DNA of 64,000 nt, from contig SVJA01000006.1 of assembly GCA_015069195.1 (NCBI GenBank), forward strand, positions 54,432 to 118,431, written 5' to 3'. This DNA comes from Oscillospiraceae bacterium. Its GTDB lineage: Bacteria > Bacillota > Clostridia > UBA1212. Positions within the stretch are counted from its first letter, which is position 1; every line of letters starts with the position of its first letter. The position numbers and the translations under genes are program-made. Below the pieces are notes generated by a model. It saw only the letters and a list, made by a program, of their open reading frames with translations. It did no database searches and was not told the DNA's origin. This document shows, piece after piece, positions 53,432-61,918 of this stretch.

Positions 53432-53459
53432 ATTTATTTATGAATAATTTGCCTTGCTC

Positions 53460-53496
53460 GACAAGGGGCGTCGTGTTTCGACGCCCCTTGTCTTTT
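53460..53496 (+). terminator. Rho-independent terminator
   Basis: Perfect 14-base arms GACAAGGGGCGTCG/CGACGCCCCTTGTC around a TGTTT loop, then TTTT. Separates the Imm-like gene from the sporulation cluster. Confidence 0.92.
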
Positions 53497-53531
53497 ATAA
53501 TACTTAAAAACTAAAACGGTGAGGTGAAACG

Positions 53532-54467
53532 GTGCAAAATGAAATATATGTTTATGTTGATGTTGTATTTTTGGAGAACCTCATAATTGATTATGTGATT
53601 ATTGATATTTGTGAAAAAATATCCGGTTATCTGACTACACCTTTGAAAAAATTATCGGGAGCAGGAGTAGGTGCATTGTATGCTGTTGTATTGTGTATTG
53701 TTCCGGATATCGGCAATATATTTGTTTTGTCGTCACTTTTGAAAATTGTTGTTTCAGTTGTTATATGCGGTATATCTTTCGGGTTTAAAAATCGCCGAAA
53801 AATTATCGTATCGAATGTTCTTTTGTTTGGTGTTTCATTTGTGCTTGCCGGTTTATTTGTTGCACTGAAAATAAACGGTGCTAATGTAAGCATAACCGAC
53901 GGCGGTGTGTTTGCTGTTTGGGGTTATTCACCTTTATCGTACATAATTGAAACGGTTTTTGCAGGATATATATTAGTCGGGTTTGTTTTATATTTTGTTA
54001 GGAAGAATAATGTACATTCGTCAGAAATTGCAGAACTTGTTGCCGAAATCGGTGGGAAGAAATTTTCAATGAAGGCTCTTTGCGATACAGGAAATGAACT
54101 TAAAGACAGTTTACATAATCTGCCTGTTATTGTTTGTGAAGCAGAGTGTTTAAAAGATTTTTTTTGTGAAGAATTTGATGCTTTCAAGGAGTGCTTTTTT
54201 TATGCGAATGAAGCAAAAATATGTGCGATGATGAAGTTTTTCGAAACGGAAGGTTTTTCGGAAAGAATTTCCGTGGTGCCGTACAGAACCGTGAATAATC
54301 CGGGTGGTATGGTCTGCGGATTGGTTTGTGACAGGGTTTATATCGACGGCAAGGTTCGTGACGGATTAAAGACCACTGTCTGTTTTGTACAAATAAAACT
54401 GTCTGATACGGGGCGGTACAATGCCATAGCACCGCCGGAATTTTTTGAACGGGAGAAAAATAAATGA
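53532..54467 (+). CDS. spoIIGA: Sporulation sigma-E processing peptidase SpoIIGA
   Basis: Membrane aspartyl protease that activates pro-sigma-E in the mother cell at the asymmetric septum after a signal from the forespore. The 311-residue product has five N-terminal membrane segments (to about residue 160) and a cytoplasmic protease domain with the catalytic Asp185 in [11 protein letters not shown]. The GTG start at 53532 follows GAGGTGAAA. It overlaps sigE by four bases (ATGA), and sigG follows, the conserved order in spore formers. Confidence 0.95.
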   Translation: MQNEIYVYVDVVFLENLIIDYVIIDICEKISGYLTTPLKKLSGAGVGALYAVVLCIVPDIGNIFVLSSLLKIVVSVVICGISFGFKNRRKIIVSNVLLFGVSFVLAGLFVALKINGANVSITDGGVFAVWGYSPLSYIIETVFAGYILVGFVLYFVRKNNVHSSEIAELVAEIGGKKFSMKALCDTGNELKDSLHNLPVIVCEAECLKDFFCEEFDAFKECFFYANEAKICAMMKFFETEGFSERISVVPYRTVNNPGGMVCGLVCDRVYIDGKVRDGLKTTVCFVQIKLSDTGRYNAIAPPEFFEREKNK

Positions 54468-55192
54468 GTATTAAAATATTAAAATTAAGAATCTTTTTGG
54501 TTGTGCATAAAGTCTTTAAAAAACTTAAGATTGAATTTGCAGACAATCTTTTTTTCATAGGTAATGCCGATCTTTTACCTCCGCCTCTGACTGCGGAAGA
54601 GGAGACCTATCTTATAGAACATTTTTACGATGAGGGTGCAAACGTGAAAAATATACTGATAGAAAGAAATCTCAGATTGGTTGTTTATATTGCGCGGAAA
54701 TTTGAAACAACAGGTGTAAACGTAGAGGATTTGATTTCTATCGGTTCTATCGGACTTATAAAGGCGATAAATACTTTTATTCCGGATAAAAACATAAAGC
54801 TTGCTACATATGCTTCGAGGTGTATCGAAAACGAAATTCTTATGTATTTGAGACGAACCAGCAAACAAAAGTCTGAAGTGTCCATCGACGAACCTTTGAA
54901 TGTGGACTGGGACGGAAATGAGCTGATGCTTTCAGACATTCTGGGCAGCGACGAAGATATAGTATACCGTGATATGGACGAGGAAGTTGACAGGCGCATG
55001 CTTTCTGATGCTATATCAAAACTCAGTCTGCGCGAAAGGCGTATTATGGCACTTAGATTCGGCCTTGGGGGCGAAAAGGAGTTTACTCAAAAGGAAGTTG
55101 CAGATATGATGGGAATATCGCAGTCCTACATATCAAGACTTGAAAAACGTATTATTTCGAGGCTGAAAACTGAGATGACAAAGTTCGGATAA
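54464..55192 (+). CDS. sigE: RNA polymerase sporulation sigma factor E
   Basis: Mother-cell-specific sigma factor made as a precursor. The 242 residues include an N-terminal pro-sequence (about the first 25-30 residues, basic and hydrophobic), region 2 ([24 protein letters not shown]), [30 protein letters not shown], and region 4 with the helix-turn-helix [22 protein letters not shown]. The pro-sequence is removed by SpoIIGA encoded just upstream, with overlapping stop and start. Confidence 0.97.
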   Translation: MSIKILKLRIFLVVHKVFKKLKIEFADNLFFIGNADLLPPPLTAEEETYLIEHFYDEGANVKNILIERNLRLVVYIARKFETTGVNVEDLISIGSIGLIKAINTFIPDKNIKLATYASRCIENEILMYLRRTSKQKSEVSIDEPLNVDWDGNELMLSDILGSDEDIVYRDMDEEVDRRMLSDAISKLSLRERRIMALRFGLGGEKEFTQKEVADMMGISQSYISRLEKRIISRLKTEMTKFG

Positions 55193-55204
55193 TTCAATTT
55201 TACG

Positions 55205-55234
55205 GAATAATCAAAACTGTTTGCGGAAATACTT
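55205..55234 (+). promoter_or_regulatory. Candidate sigma-F/sigma-G-type promoter of sigG
   Basis: GAATA (55205-55209), 15-base spacer, GGAAATACTT (55225-55234), close to the forespore consensus (GYATA, 15 bases, GGnnAnAnT) with one mismatch in the -35. The predicted start falls about 25 bases before the sigG ATG. Confidence 0.45.
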
Positions 55235-55267
55235 TCTGTGTCAATTATTTTATTCACGGAGGCCGCA

Positions 55268-56047
55268 ATGATTATAAATAAAGTTGAAATTTGTGGTGTA
55301 AATACTTCCAAACTCCCTGTTTTAAACAGCGCGGAAAAGGAAGCACTTATGCTTAAGATAAAAGACGGAGACGAAGAAGCAAGAAACAAGTTTATTTACG
55401 GAAATTTAAGACTCGTGCTGAGTGTTATTCAACGATTTAACGGCAGAAAAGAAGTTGTGGATGATTTGTTTCAGGTGGGTTGTATAGGTCTCATAAAAGC
55501 CATAGATAACTTCGATTTAAGCCAGAATGTTCAGTTTTCGACTTACGCCGTTCCTATGATAATCGGAGAGATCAGGCGGTATCTGCGAGATAACAACTCA
55601 ATTCGTGTAAGTCGTTCGATAAAGGATACCGCATACAAGGCGCTTCAGGTAAAGGAAAGGCTTTTCTACCGGAACAGCAGAGAGCCTACCGTGAGTGAAA
55701 TTGCAAAGGAACTTGATATTCCTTGCGAGGATGTTGTGATTGCGTTTGATGCGATACAGGATACAGTTTCTCTTTTTGATCCTGTGTACCAGGAGGGTAA
55801 TGATACTCTTTGCGTTATGGATCAGGTCAAAGATAATGAACAATGCGCAGAAACATGGGACAGAACATTGACCATAAACAGCGCAATGGAAAGACTCAGT
55901 GAAAGGGAACGTAAGATAATTAATTTAAGATTTTTTGACGGACTTACACAGATTGAAATTGCTGACGAAATAGGTATAAGTCAGGCGCAGGTATCAAGGC
56001 TTGAAAAAAGTGCTCTTCGTCATATAAATAAGTATATTAAATCGTAG
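55268..56047 (+). CDS. sigG: RNA polymerase sporulation sigma factor G
   Basis: Forespore sigma factor that drives late forespore genes. The 259-residue product starts MIINKVEICGVNTSKLPVL, the conserved SigG N-terminus, followed by NLRLVLSVIQRF, FQVGCIGLIKAIDNFDLS, STYAVPMIIGEIRRYLRD and the C-terminal TQIEIADEIGISQAQVSRLEK. ATG 55268 follows CGGAGG and fits the family start. A gap of 75 bases with a forespore-type promoter separates it from sigE, so it can be expressed on its own. Confidence 0.97.
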   Translation: MIINKVEICGVNTSKLPVLNSAEKEALMLKIKDGDEEARNKFIYGNLRLVLSVIQRFNGRKEVVDDLFQVGCIGLIKAIDNFDLSQNVQFSTYAVPMIIGEIRRYLRDNNSIRVSRSIKDTAYKALQVKERLFYRNSREPTVSEIAKELDIPCEDVVIAFDAIQDTVSLFDPVYQEGNDTLCVMDQVKDNEQCAETWDRTLTINSAMERLSERERKIINLRFFDGLTQIEIADEIGISQAQVSRLEKSALRHINKYIKS

Positions 56048-56112
56048 TTTAAAGAATTTTATTTATGTAACTTTCATAGAGATATATGTAATAATATTTC
56101 TGCACGGTTTTT

Positions 56113-56367
56113 ATGCGAAGATTAAATGATATTTTAAGAATGGAAGTTATAAATCTTTTTGACGGTCGCAGGGTCGGTTTTGTATCCGATGTTGCGGCCG
56201 ATTTTCATACGGGTAAGATAGACAGTCTTGTTATATATGGTGCCGCCCGTTTCTTCGGATTTCGCAATAAAAAAAAGGACATTGTAATTCCTTACGCAAA
56301 AGTTGTAAGTGTAGGGGAAGATCTCATCATCGTGGATATGGATGAAGATTTATGCAAAATAAATTAA
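56113..56367 (+). CDS. YlmC/YmxH-family sporulation-associated PRC-barrel protein
   Basis: An 84-residue protein with one PRC-barrel domain: RLNDILRMEVINLFDGRRVGFVSDV, then KIDSLVIYG and IVIPYAKVVSVGEDLIIVD. In Clostridia and Bacillus this small protein is encoded next to sigG and is annotated as a YlmC/YmxH sporulation protein of unknown function. The position confirms the assignment. No strong ribosome-binding site is seen before the ATG. Confidence 0.88.
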   Translation: MRRLNDILRMEVINLFDGRRVGFVSDVAADFHTGKIDSLVIYGAARFFGFRNKKKDIVIPYAKVVSVGEDLIIVDMDEDLCKIN

Positions 56368-56435
56368 GTGTTGAAAAAAGTTAGCTTATGTTTTAAAATG
56401 TTAACAATTGTAATTGGGAGAGGAGGGCGTATATT

Positions 56436-57230
56436 TTGGTTAAGATGGTTTGCTTTGATGTGGACAATACTTTGCTTCCGCGTGATGCCGTTCGATTGTC
56501 ACCGGCTGTCATTGATATGATAAAGTTTCTTTTCTCCAAGGGCATTCTTGTTACTGTCGCCAGTGGCAGACCGTTTTGCGATATAGTGCGCCTTTTTTCC
56601 GATGTGATAAATGACATCATCATAATTGCATATGACGGCAGTCTTGTTGTATACAAAAACAAAGTGATAGCAGATTTTTCGATTGAAAAAGATCTTGCGT
56701 ATGCTTTTGTTGACGGAGTAAAGAATAACACCAAATATGATATTGCAGTATACGGTGCGGGGAATGTATATGTTTCTTCTGACTGCGATGAGAATTGTTC
56801 TCCTGTTGTTGCTATGAAAAAAGCAGGCACTATGGATAATCGTGTTACAAGAGTTGATGATTTTCATAAGATTGATGATTCGTTTTTTAAACTTTCCGTT
56901 TTTTATAAGATGGATGGTTTTGTATATGATTTTGAACCGTTCACTTCGGAGTGGACAGATTATTTACATAATGTATACACAAAAAACGGATGGTGTGAGT
57001 TTATAAGTAAGAACGCCGATAAGGGCAGTTGTTTAAATATTATTTGCGAAAAGTTTTCTGTGGATATGGATAACGTTATGGCATTTGGAGACGGTGCCAA
57101 TGACATCGGTATGCTTAAGTCTGCCGGTTATTCATATGCGGTTTCAGGCAGTAGTACGGAGGTTATGTCTGCTGCAGACTATGTTACGGACGATGTTGTC
57201 AAATCTGTAATCAGTTTTTTCGGTAAATAA
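56436..57230 (+). CDS. HAD-superfamily Cof-type phosphatase
   Basis: A 264-residue phosphatase with the HAD motifs: CFDVDNTLLPRD (nucleophile and second Asp), VTVASGRPF, and MAFGDGANDIGMLKSAGYSYAV near the C-terminus. The type IIB cap lies between. Substrates are usually sugar phosphates or FMN-like compounds; here unknown. The TTG start at 56436 follows AGGAGG at nine bases; the ATG at 56445 is too far from it. It lies just before the microcompartment locus but has no obvious link with it. Confidence 0.88.
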   Translation: MVKMVCFDVDNTLLPRDAVRLSPAVIDMIKFLFSKGILVTVASGRPFCDIVRLFSDVINDIIIIAYDGSLVVYKNKVIADFSIEKDLAYAFVDGVKNNTKYDIAVYGAGNVYVSSDCDENCSPVVAMKKAGTMDNRVTRVDDFHKIDDSFFKLSVFYKMDGFVYDFEPFTSEWTDYLHNVYTKNGWCEFISKNADKGSCLNIICEKFSVDMDNVMAFGDGANDIGMLKSAGYSYAVSGSSTEVMSAADYVTDDVVKSVISFFGK

Positions 57231-57345
57231 TACTAAAATGTTGGATTTTGTTGAATTAAAACAGTATCGGGCGTGAATTTTATATTGTTTTATTTCTGGT
57301 TTGCAAAAATCAACAAAAAACCACGAAAAATTAGCTCTATAGGTG

Positions 57346-57374
57346 TTGACATTTTTTGTGTTAGACAATAATAT
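57346..57374 (+). promoter_or_regulatory. Promoter of the glycyl-radical dehydratase operon
   Basis: Consensus TTGACA (57346-57351), 17-base spacer, TAATAT (57369-57374). Just upstream is AAAATCAACAAAAAACCAC (from 57306), which resembles a segment before the second microcompartment promoter. Confidence 0.65.
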
Positions 57375-57437
57375 AGATTCATACAAGTAGTTACAGAAGA
57401 TGATAAAAAGTTAAATATATAGATGGAGGAATTATAA

Positions 57438-59963
57438 ATGGCAAAATTTAATTCAGAACCTGTCAAAAAAAGCGCGAGAATAGATCGTTTGCTTGACAAT
57501 TATTTTGCGTCTGTTCCCGAAATCGAAGCTGACAGAGCAGTTCTCATTACAGAGTCATATAAGGCTACTGAGAACGAGCCTATGGTTACGAGAAAATCGA
57601 AGGCTTTCGAACATATATTAAAGAATATTCCGATCGTCATCAGAGAGGACGAGCTTATCGTCGGAAGCAGCTCTAAAAAGTCAAGAGGCTGTCAGACTTT
57701 TCCTGAGTTTTCTTATGAGTGGCTCGAGGCTGAGTTTGATACGGTTGCTACACGTACTGCCGACCCGTTCTATATTTCCAAAGAAGCTTGTGAGAAACTT
57801 GCTGAGGCTAACAAGTACTGGAAGGGCAGAACTACAAGTGAGCTTGCTACTGCATATATGACTCAGGAGACAAAAAAGGCTATTGCACATAACCTTTTCA
57901 CCGTCGGTAACTATTATTACAACGGCGTAGGTCATATCTGTGTTAAGTATGACGAGGTTCTTGCTATCGGTTACGAAGGAATTATTGCTAAGACAGAGGC
58001 TCTTCTTAAGGCTGTAAAGGCGGGCGATATGGATTGCGGACGTAAGACTCATTTTTACGAGGCTGTTATCCGCAGCTGTAAGGCTGTTATCGCATACGCT
58101 GAGAGATATGCAAAGCTTGCAGAAGAGATGGCTGCTAAGTGTTTTGACTCTGTGAGAAAAGCTGAGCTTTTGCAGATTGCTAAAAACTGCTACAACGTTC
58201 CCAGAAAAGGTGCAACATCTTTCTACGAGGCTTGCCAGACTGTTTGGTTTATTCAGCAGCTTCTTCAGGTAGAGTCGAGCGGTCACTCGATTTCTCCCGG
58301 ACGTTTTGATCAGTATATGTATCCTTACTACAAAAAGGATATTGATAGCGGTGTTATCACAAGAGAATTCGCTCAGGAGCTTATCGATTGCTTCTGGATA
58401 AAATTAAATGATATAAATAAAGTTCGTGATGCTGCATCTGCAGAGGGTTTTGCAGGTTACAGCCTGTTCCAGAACCTTATTGTAGGCGGACAGAATGCTG
58501 CAGGCATTGATGTGACAAATGATTTGTCATTTATGTGTATTGATGCTGCTATGCATGTTATGCTTCCTCAGCCGTCACTTTCTATCCGTGTTTGGAACGG
58601 AACTCCTCACGAGCTTATGATGAAGGCTGCCACACTTACCAGAACAGGTGTAGGTCTTCCTGCTTATTACAATGACGAGGTTATTATTCCTTCGCTTCTC
58701 AGCAGAGGTGTTGCTCTTGAGGATGCGAGAAACTACTGTATCATCGGTTGCGTTGAGCCTCAAGCTCCCGGTAAGACAGAAGGTTGGCATGATGCTGCAT
58801 TCTTCAATATGCTCAGACCTCTTGAATTGGTTTTCAGCAACGGTTACGAAGACGGTGAGCTTGTTACTATTGAGACCGGCGATGTTGCCGATATGAAGAC
58901 TTTTGATGAGTTCTATGATGCTTACAAGGCTCAGATGAATTACGCTATCGAACTTTTGGTAAATGCTGACAATGCCGTTGATCTTGCTCATATGGAGAGA
59001 GGACAGCTTCCTTTCGAATCATGTATGGTTGACGGATGTCTTGAAACCGGTAAGACCCTTCAGGAGGGCGGTGCCATTTACAATTTCACCGGTCCTCAGG
59101 GATTCGGTATCGCAAACGTAACCGACGCACTCGTTGCTATCAGAACTCTCGTATTTGAGCAGAAAGTTCTCACTCTTTCAGAGTTCAAGACAGCACTTGC
59201 TGAAAACTTCGGTGCGGGTATGGACGAAGCTACAATTTCAAAGCTTACACAATCCGTTGCACAGTCTGTTGCCGCTTCTGGTACACCTATTACAGAGGAT
59301 TTGATAAAATCCATTTACGATCAGGTTAAGCAGGCTGCTGTTTCTCCTGAAAAGAAAAAGAAATATGAATCTCTCCTTGCGGCTATTGACGAACTTCCGA
59401 AATACGGTAACGATATCGAAGAAATTGACCTTTTTGCAAAAGATGTGGCTTACACATATACAAGACCTATGGAAACTTACAAGAACCCCAGAGGAGGTAT
59501 GTATCAGGCAGGTCTTTATCCTGTTTCAGCAAACGTTCCGCTCGGAGCACAGACAGGTGCTACTCCTGACGGACGACTTGCTCGAAAGCCTATCGCTGAC
59601 GGTGTAGGTCCTGCTTCGGGAAGAGACAAACTCGGCCCGACAGCTGCTGCAAACTCTGTTGCAAGACTTGACCACGGTATTGCTTCAAACGGAACACTTT
59701 ACAATCAGAAGTTCCATCCGTCTGCACTCAGCAGTACAAGCGCTCTTGAAAAGTTTGTTTCTTACATCAGAGGTTATTTTGATCAGAAGGGTATGCACGT
59801 ACAGTTCAACGTTGTAAGCAGAGAGACATTGCTTGATGCACAGCAGAACCCTGAGAAGTACAAATCACTTGTTGTTCGTGTTGCAGGTTACAGTGCTTTG
59901 TTTACATCACTGTCCCGTTCGCTTCAGGATGATATCATAAACCGTACTACACAGGGATTTTAA
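57438..59963 (+). CDS. Glycyl-radical 1,2-propanediol (diol) dehydratase, B12-independent
   Basis: Converts 1,2-propanediol to propionaldehyde with a glycyl/thiyl radical, probably inside a microcompartment. 841 residues. The active site reads IIGCVEPQ with Cys438 and Glu440, followed by GKTEGWHDAAFFN as in glycerol/propanediol dehydratases and unlike choline lyase. The radical glycine is Gly817 in RVAGYSA. The glycerol dehydratase DhaB1 is close in pattern, but the aldolase and shell genes downstream point to propanediol. Residues about 595-646 form an insert absent from DhaB1 as I recall it: two amphipathic helices (ATISKLTQSVAQSV and ITEDLIKSIYDQVKQAA) joined by a Ser/Gly/Thr/Pro linker, possibly for cargo targeting. 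GGAGGA precedes the ATG. The activase gene follows after 28 bases. Confidence 0.9.
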   Translation: MAKFNSEPVKKSARIDRLLDNYFASVPEIEADRAVLITESYKATENEPMVTRKSKAFEHILKNIPIVIREDELIVGSSSKKSRGCQTFPEFSYEWLEAEFDTVATRTADPFYISKEACEKLAEANKYWKGRTTSELATAYMTQETKKAIAHNLFTVGNYYYNGVGHICVKYDEVLAIGYEGIIAKTEALLKAVKAGDMDCGRKTHFYEAVIRSCKAVIAYAERYAKLAEEMAAKCFDSVRKAELLQIAKNCYNVPRKGATSFYEACQTVWFIQQLLQVESSGHSISPGRFDQYMYPYYKKDIDSGVITREFAQELIDCFWIKLNDINKVRDAASAEGFAGYSLFQNLIVGGQNAAGIDVTNDLSFMCIDAAMHVMLPQPSLSIRVWNGTPHELMMKAATLTRTGVGLPAYYNDEVIIPSLLSRGVALEDARNYCIIGCVEPQAPGKTEGWHDAAFFNMLRPLELVFSNGYEDGELVTIETGDVADMKTFDEFYDAYKAQMNYAIELLVNADNAVDLAHMERGQLPFESCMVDGCLETGKTLQEGGAIYNFTGPQGFGIANVTDALVAIRTLVFEQKVLTLSEFKTALAENFGAGMDEATISKLTQSVAQSVAASGTPITEDLIKSIYDQVKQAAVSPEKKKKYESLLAAIDELPKYGNDIEEIDLFAKDVAYTYTRPMETYKNPRGGMYQAGLYPVSANVPLGAQTGATPDGRLARKPIADGVGPASGRDKLGPTAAANSVARLDHGIASNGTLYNQKFHPSALSSTSALEKFVSYIRGYFDQKGMHVQFNVVSRETLLDAQQNPEKYKSLVVRVAGYSALFTSLSRSLQDDIINRTTQGF

Positions 59964-59991
59964 TAAAGAGTTTGTTTAAGGAGAATATATC

Positions 59992-60786
59992 GTGTCTTTA
60001 GACAATTATTTAGATCAAAAAGGCAGAATATTTGATATACAGAAGTATTCGATACATGACGGTCCCGGTATCAGAACTATCGTATTTTTGAAAGGTTGTT
60101 ACCTTAGATGCCGTTGGTGTTGTAATCCGGAATCACAGGAGTATGACATTCAGAATATGACTGTTGCAGGGAAGACTAAGGTTATCGGCAGAGATGTTAC
60201 CGTCCGTGAGATTATGCCCGAGATACTGAAGGATATGCAGTATTACAGAAGATCCGGCGGCGGTGTGACACTCTCGGGCGGAGAGTCCTTGGCACAGCCT
60301 GATTTTACAGAGGCATTGCTTTACGCTTGCAAGGCAAATGGATTGCACACTGCGATGGAGTCCACCGGACACGCAAAGTTTGAAGTGATCGAAAGGATAC
60401 TTCCTCACCTTGACTTGTATCTTATGGATATAAAGCATACAGACAGCCGTAAACATCAGGAATTTACAACGCAGCCGAATGGTTTGATTCTTGAGAATGC
60501 ACGAAAGATTGCAGAACTTGCAAAGGAGTTGATTATAAGAGTTCCGGTTATACCGACTTTTAACAATACTCCGGATGAGATAAGAGCGATTGCAGACTTT
60601 GCCGCGTCACTTCCGAATGTGAAAGAACTCCATTTGCTTCCTTACCACAGACTCGGTCAGGACAAATATGCAGGCCTTGGTCGTGAATATCTGCTCGACG
60701 GTATAGAACCACTTAATAATGATGATATGTTGCCTCTGCTTGCAGTTGCCGAAAAGAGCGGCCTCAAGTGTCAGATAGGCGGTTAA
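59992..60786 (+). CDS. Glycyl-radical enzyme activase (radical SAM), short form
   Basis: Installs the glycyl radical on the dehydratase encoded just upstream, using SAM and a 4Fe-4S cluster. The 264-residue protein starts with the activase signature SIHDGPGIRTIVFLKGC and the cluster motif CYLRCRWC, followed by GGVTLSGGESLAQPDF. Most dehydratase activases (such as DhaB2) carry a ferredoxin-like insert with eight Cys after the cluster motif; it is missing here, so the protein has the compact layout of PflA. The GTG start at 59992 follows AAGGAG. Confidence 0.93.
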   Translation: MSLDNYLDQKGRIFDIQKYSIHDGPGIRTIVFLKGCYLRCRWCCNPESQEYDIQNMTVAGKTKVIGRDVTVREIMPEILKDMQYYRRSGGGVTLSGGESLAQPDFTEALLYACKANGLHTAMESTGHAKFEVIERILPHLDLYLMDIKHTDSRKHQEFTTQPNGLILENARKIAELAKELIIRVPVIPTFNNTPDEIRAIADFAASLPNVKELHLLPYHRLGQDKYAGLGREYLLDGIEPLNNDDMLPLLAVAEKSGLKCQIGG

Positions 60787-60815
60787 GATTAAATTTAGAT
60801 TAGGAATTGGTTGTT

Positions 60816-61196
60816 ATGGATTTACAGGGATTGATAACACAGGGTGATAACAAATTGCGAATAGTACAAGAGCTCGTTCCCGGAAAACAGGTGACACTTG
60901 CTCACATCATCGCAAATCCGGACAATGTTTTATACAGAAAGCTCGGTCTTAATCCTGATATAGACTATTCAAAGTCTGCTATAGGAATTATTACAATGAG
61001 CCCCAGTGAGACGGCTATCATCGCAGGTGATATTGCGATAAAGTCTTCCGGTGTAGAACTTGGTTTCGTGGACAGATTCAGCGGAACTTTGATTGTAACC
61101 GGAACTGTATCGGAAGTCGAAGCTGCCGTACATGCCGTAGTAGATTATGTAAGGGATGTTCTCTTGTTCACCGTATGTGAGATAACAAGGACATAA
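60816..61196 (+). CDS. Microcompartment shell protein, PduU/EutS-like (permuted BMC domain)
   Basis: Forms hexameric facets of the protein shell. The 126-residue product has NKLRIVQELVPGKQVTLAHIIANPD, the EutS/PduU signature of the circularly permuted BMC domain, then SAIGIITMSPSETAIIAGDIAIKSSGVELGFVDRFSGTLIVTG. ATG 60816 is chosen because AGGA lies ten bases before it; the TTG at 60807 is too close to that site. It is the only shell gene in the window; hexamer and pentamer genes probably lie beyond the right edge. Confidence 0.92.
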   Translation: MDLQGLITQGDNKLRIVQELVPGKQVTLAHIIANPDNVLYRKLGLNPDIDYSKSAIGIITMSPSETAIIAGDIAIKSSGVELGFVDRFSGTLIVTGTVSEVEAAVHAVVDYVRDVLLFTVCEITRT

Positions 61197-61204
61197 TACA
61201 GGCT

Positions 61205-61681
61205 ATGAGAAAGATAATGCTTACCGGAAGGAGTGAGTGCGGAAAGACAACTCTTACGCAGGCTCTGAAAGGTGAAAAAATTCAATATCACAAGACACAG
61301 TACATAAACAACTTTGATGTGATTATTGATACCCCCGGTGAATATGCCGAAAATCATGTTCTCGGAAGAGCGCTTGCCTTGTATTCTTATGAGGCGGATG
61401 TTATCGGAATCGTGATAAATGCTGAGGAACCGTACTGTCTGTTTCCGCCGAATATTACCTGTATGGTAAACAGAGAGGTTATCGGAATTGTCACACATAT
61501 AAATTCTCCGTATGCAGATACAAAGATTGCAACTCTGTGGCTTGAGAATTGCGGATGTTCAAAAATATTTTATGTAGACTCAATAATAGGTGAAGGTATA
61601 AGTGATATTTTGGAACATCTGAGAGAAGACGGCGACGTGATGCCGTGGGAAGTTGATGAAAACCAACAAAAAAAAGAATAA
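61205..61681 (+). CDS. PduV/EutP-like microcompartment GTPase
   Basis: Small Ras-like P-loop protein of 158 residues: Walker A GRSECGKTTL, switch and G3 DTPGEYAEN, and a poorly kept G4 (THINSPYAD). EutP/PduV proteins are encoded in microcompartment operons; PduV is thought to bind the shell and help its placement. It follows the PduU/EutS-like shell gene by eight bases, the usual pairing, and ends the first microcompartment transcription unit in this window. Confidence 0.9.
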   Translation: MRKIMLTGRSECGKTTLTQALKGEKIQYHKTQYINNFDVIIDTPGEYAENHVLGRALALYSYEADVIGIVINAEEPYCLFPPNITCMVNREVIGIVTHINSPYADTKIATLWLENCGCSKIFYVDSIIGEGISDILEHLREDGDVMPWEVDENQQKKE

Positions 61682-61736
61682 AAAACACAAAAAAACAGTT
61701 TTTTATTTTTGGTTTCATTTTGAAAAGTTAAAAAAT

Positions 61737-61758
61737 GCCTTTAAATAAGGGCTTTTTT
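61737..61758 (+). terminator. Weak intrinsic terminator
   Basis: GCCTTT pairs with AAGGGC (one G-U pair) around AAAT, then six T. Lies after the PduV/EutP-like gene and before the next promoter. Confidence 0.55.
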
Positions 61759-61806
61759 ATAGATTATGGTAAAATTTGAAAAATCAACACAATCCAACAC
61801 TTTATA

Positions 61807-61835
61807 TTGACAGATGGTGCTATATGGAGTAAAAT
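61807..61835 (+). promoter_or_regulatory. Promoter of the aldolase operon
   Basis: Consensus TTGACA (61807-61812), 17-base spacer, TAAAAT (61830-61835). AAAATCAACAC (from 61780) upstream resembles the sequence before the dehydratase promoter; CAACAAAAAACAA repeats lie in the leader. Confidence 0.7.
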
Positions 61836-61874
61836 GATACCGTAACCAACAAAAAACAATAAGAAACAACAAAA

Positions 61875-61887
61875 GAACAAGTTGTTC
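61875..61887. promoter_or_regulatory. Palindrome in the aldolase leader, possible operator
   Basis: GAACAAGTTGTTC, six-base perfect arms around one base, about 35 bases after the predicted transcription start and 25 before the AGGAGGA ribosome-binding site. It could be a repressor site or a small hairpin. Confidence 0.4.
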
Positions 61888-61918
61888 GAAAAAATTATTT
61901 TTTAGGAGGAAGAGTTTT

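Noticed and set aside
53455..53485. Spo0A-box-like CTCGACAA and TTCGACG before spoIIGA
   Set aside because: Both lie within the arms of the perfect terminator of the preceding gene, so their match is explained by that hairpin; a real Spo0A site remains unproven.
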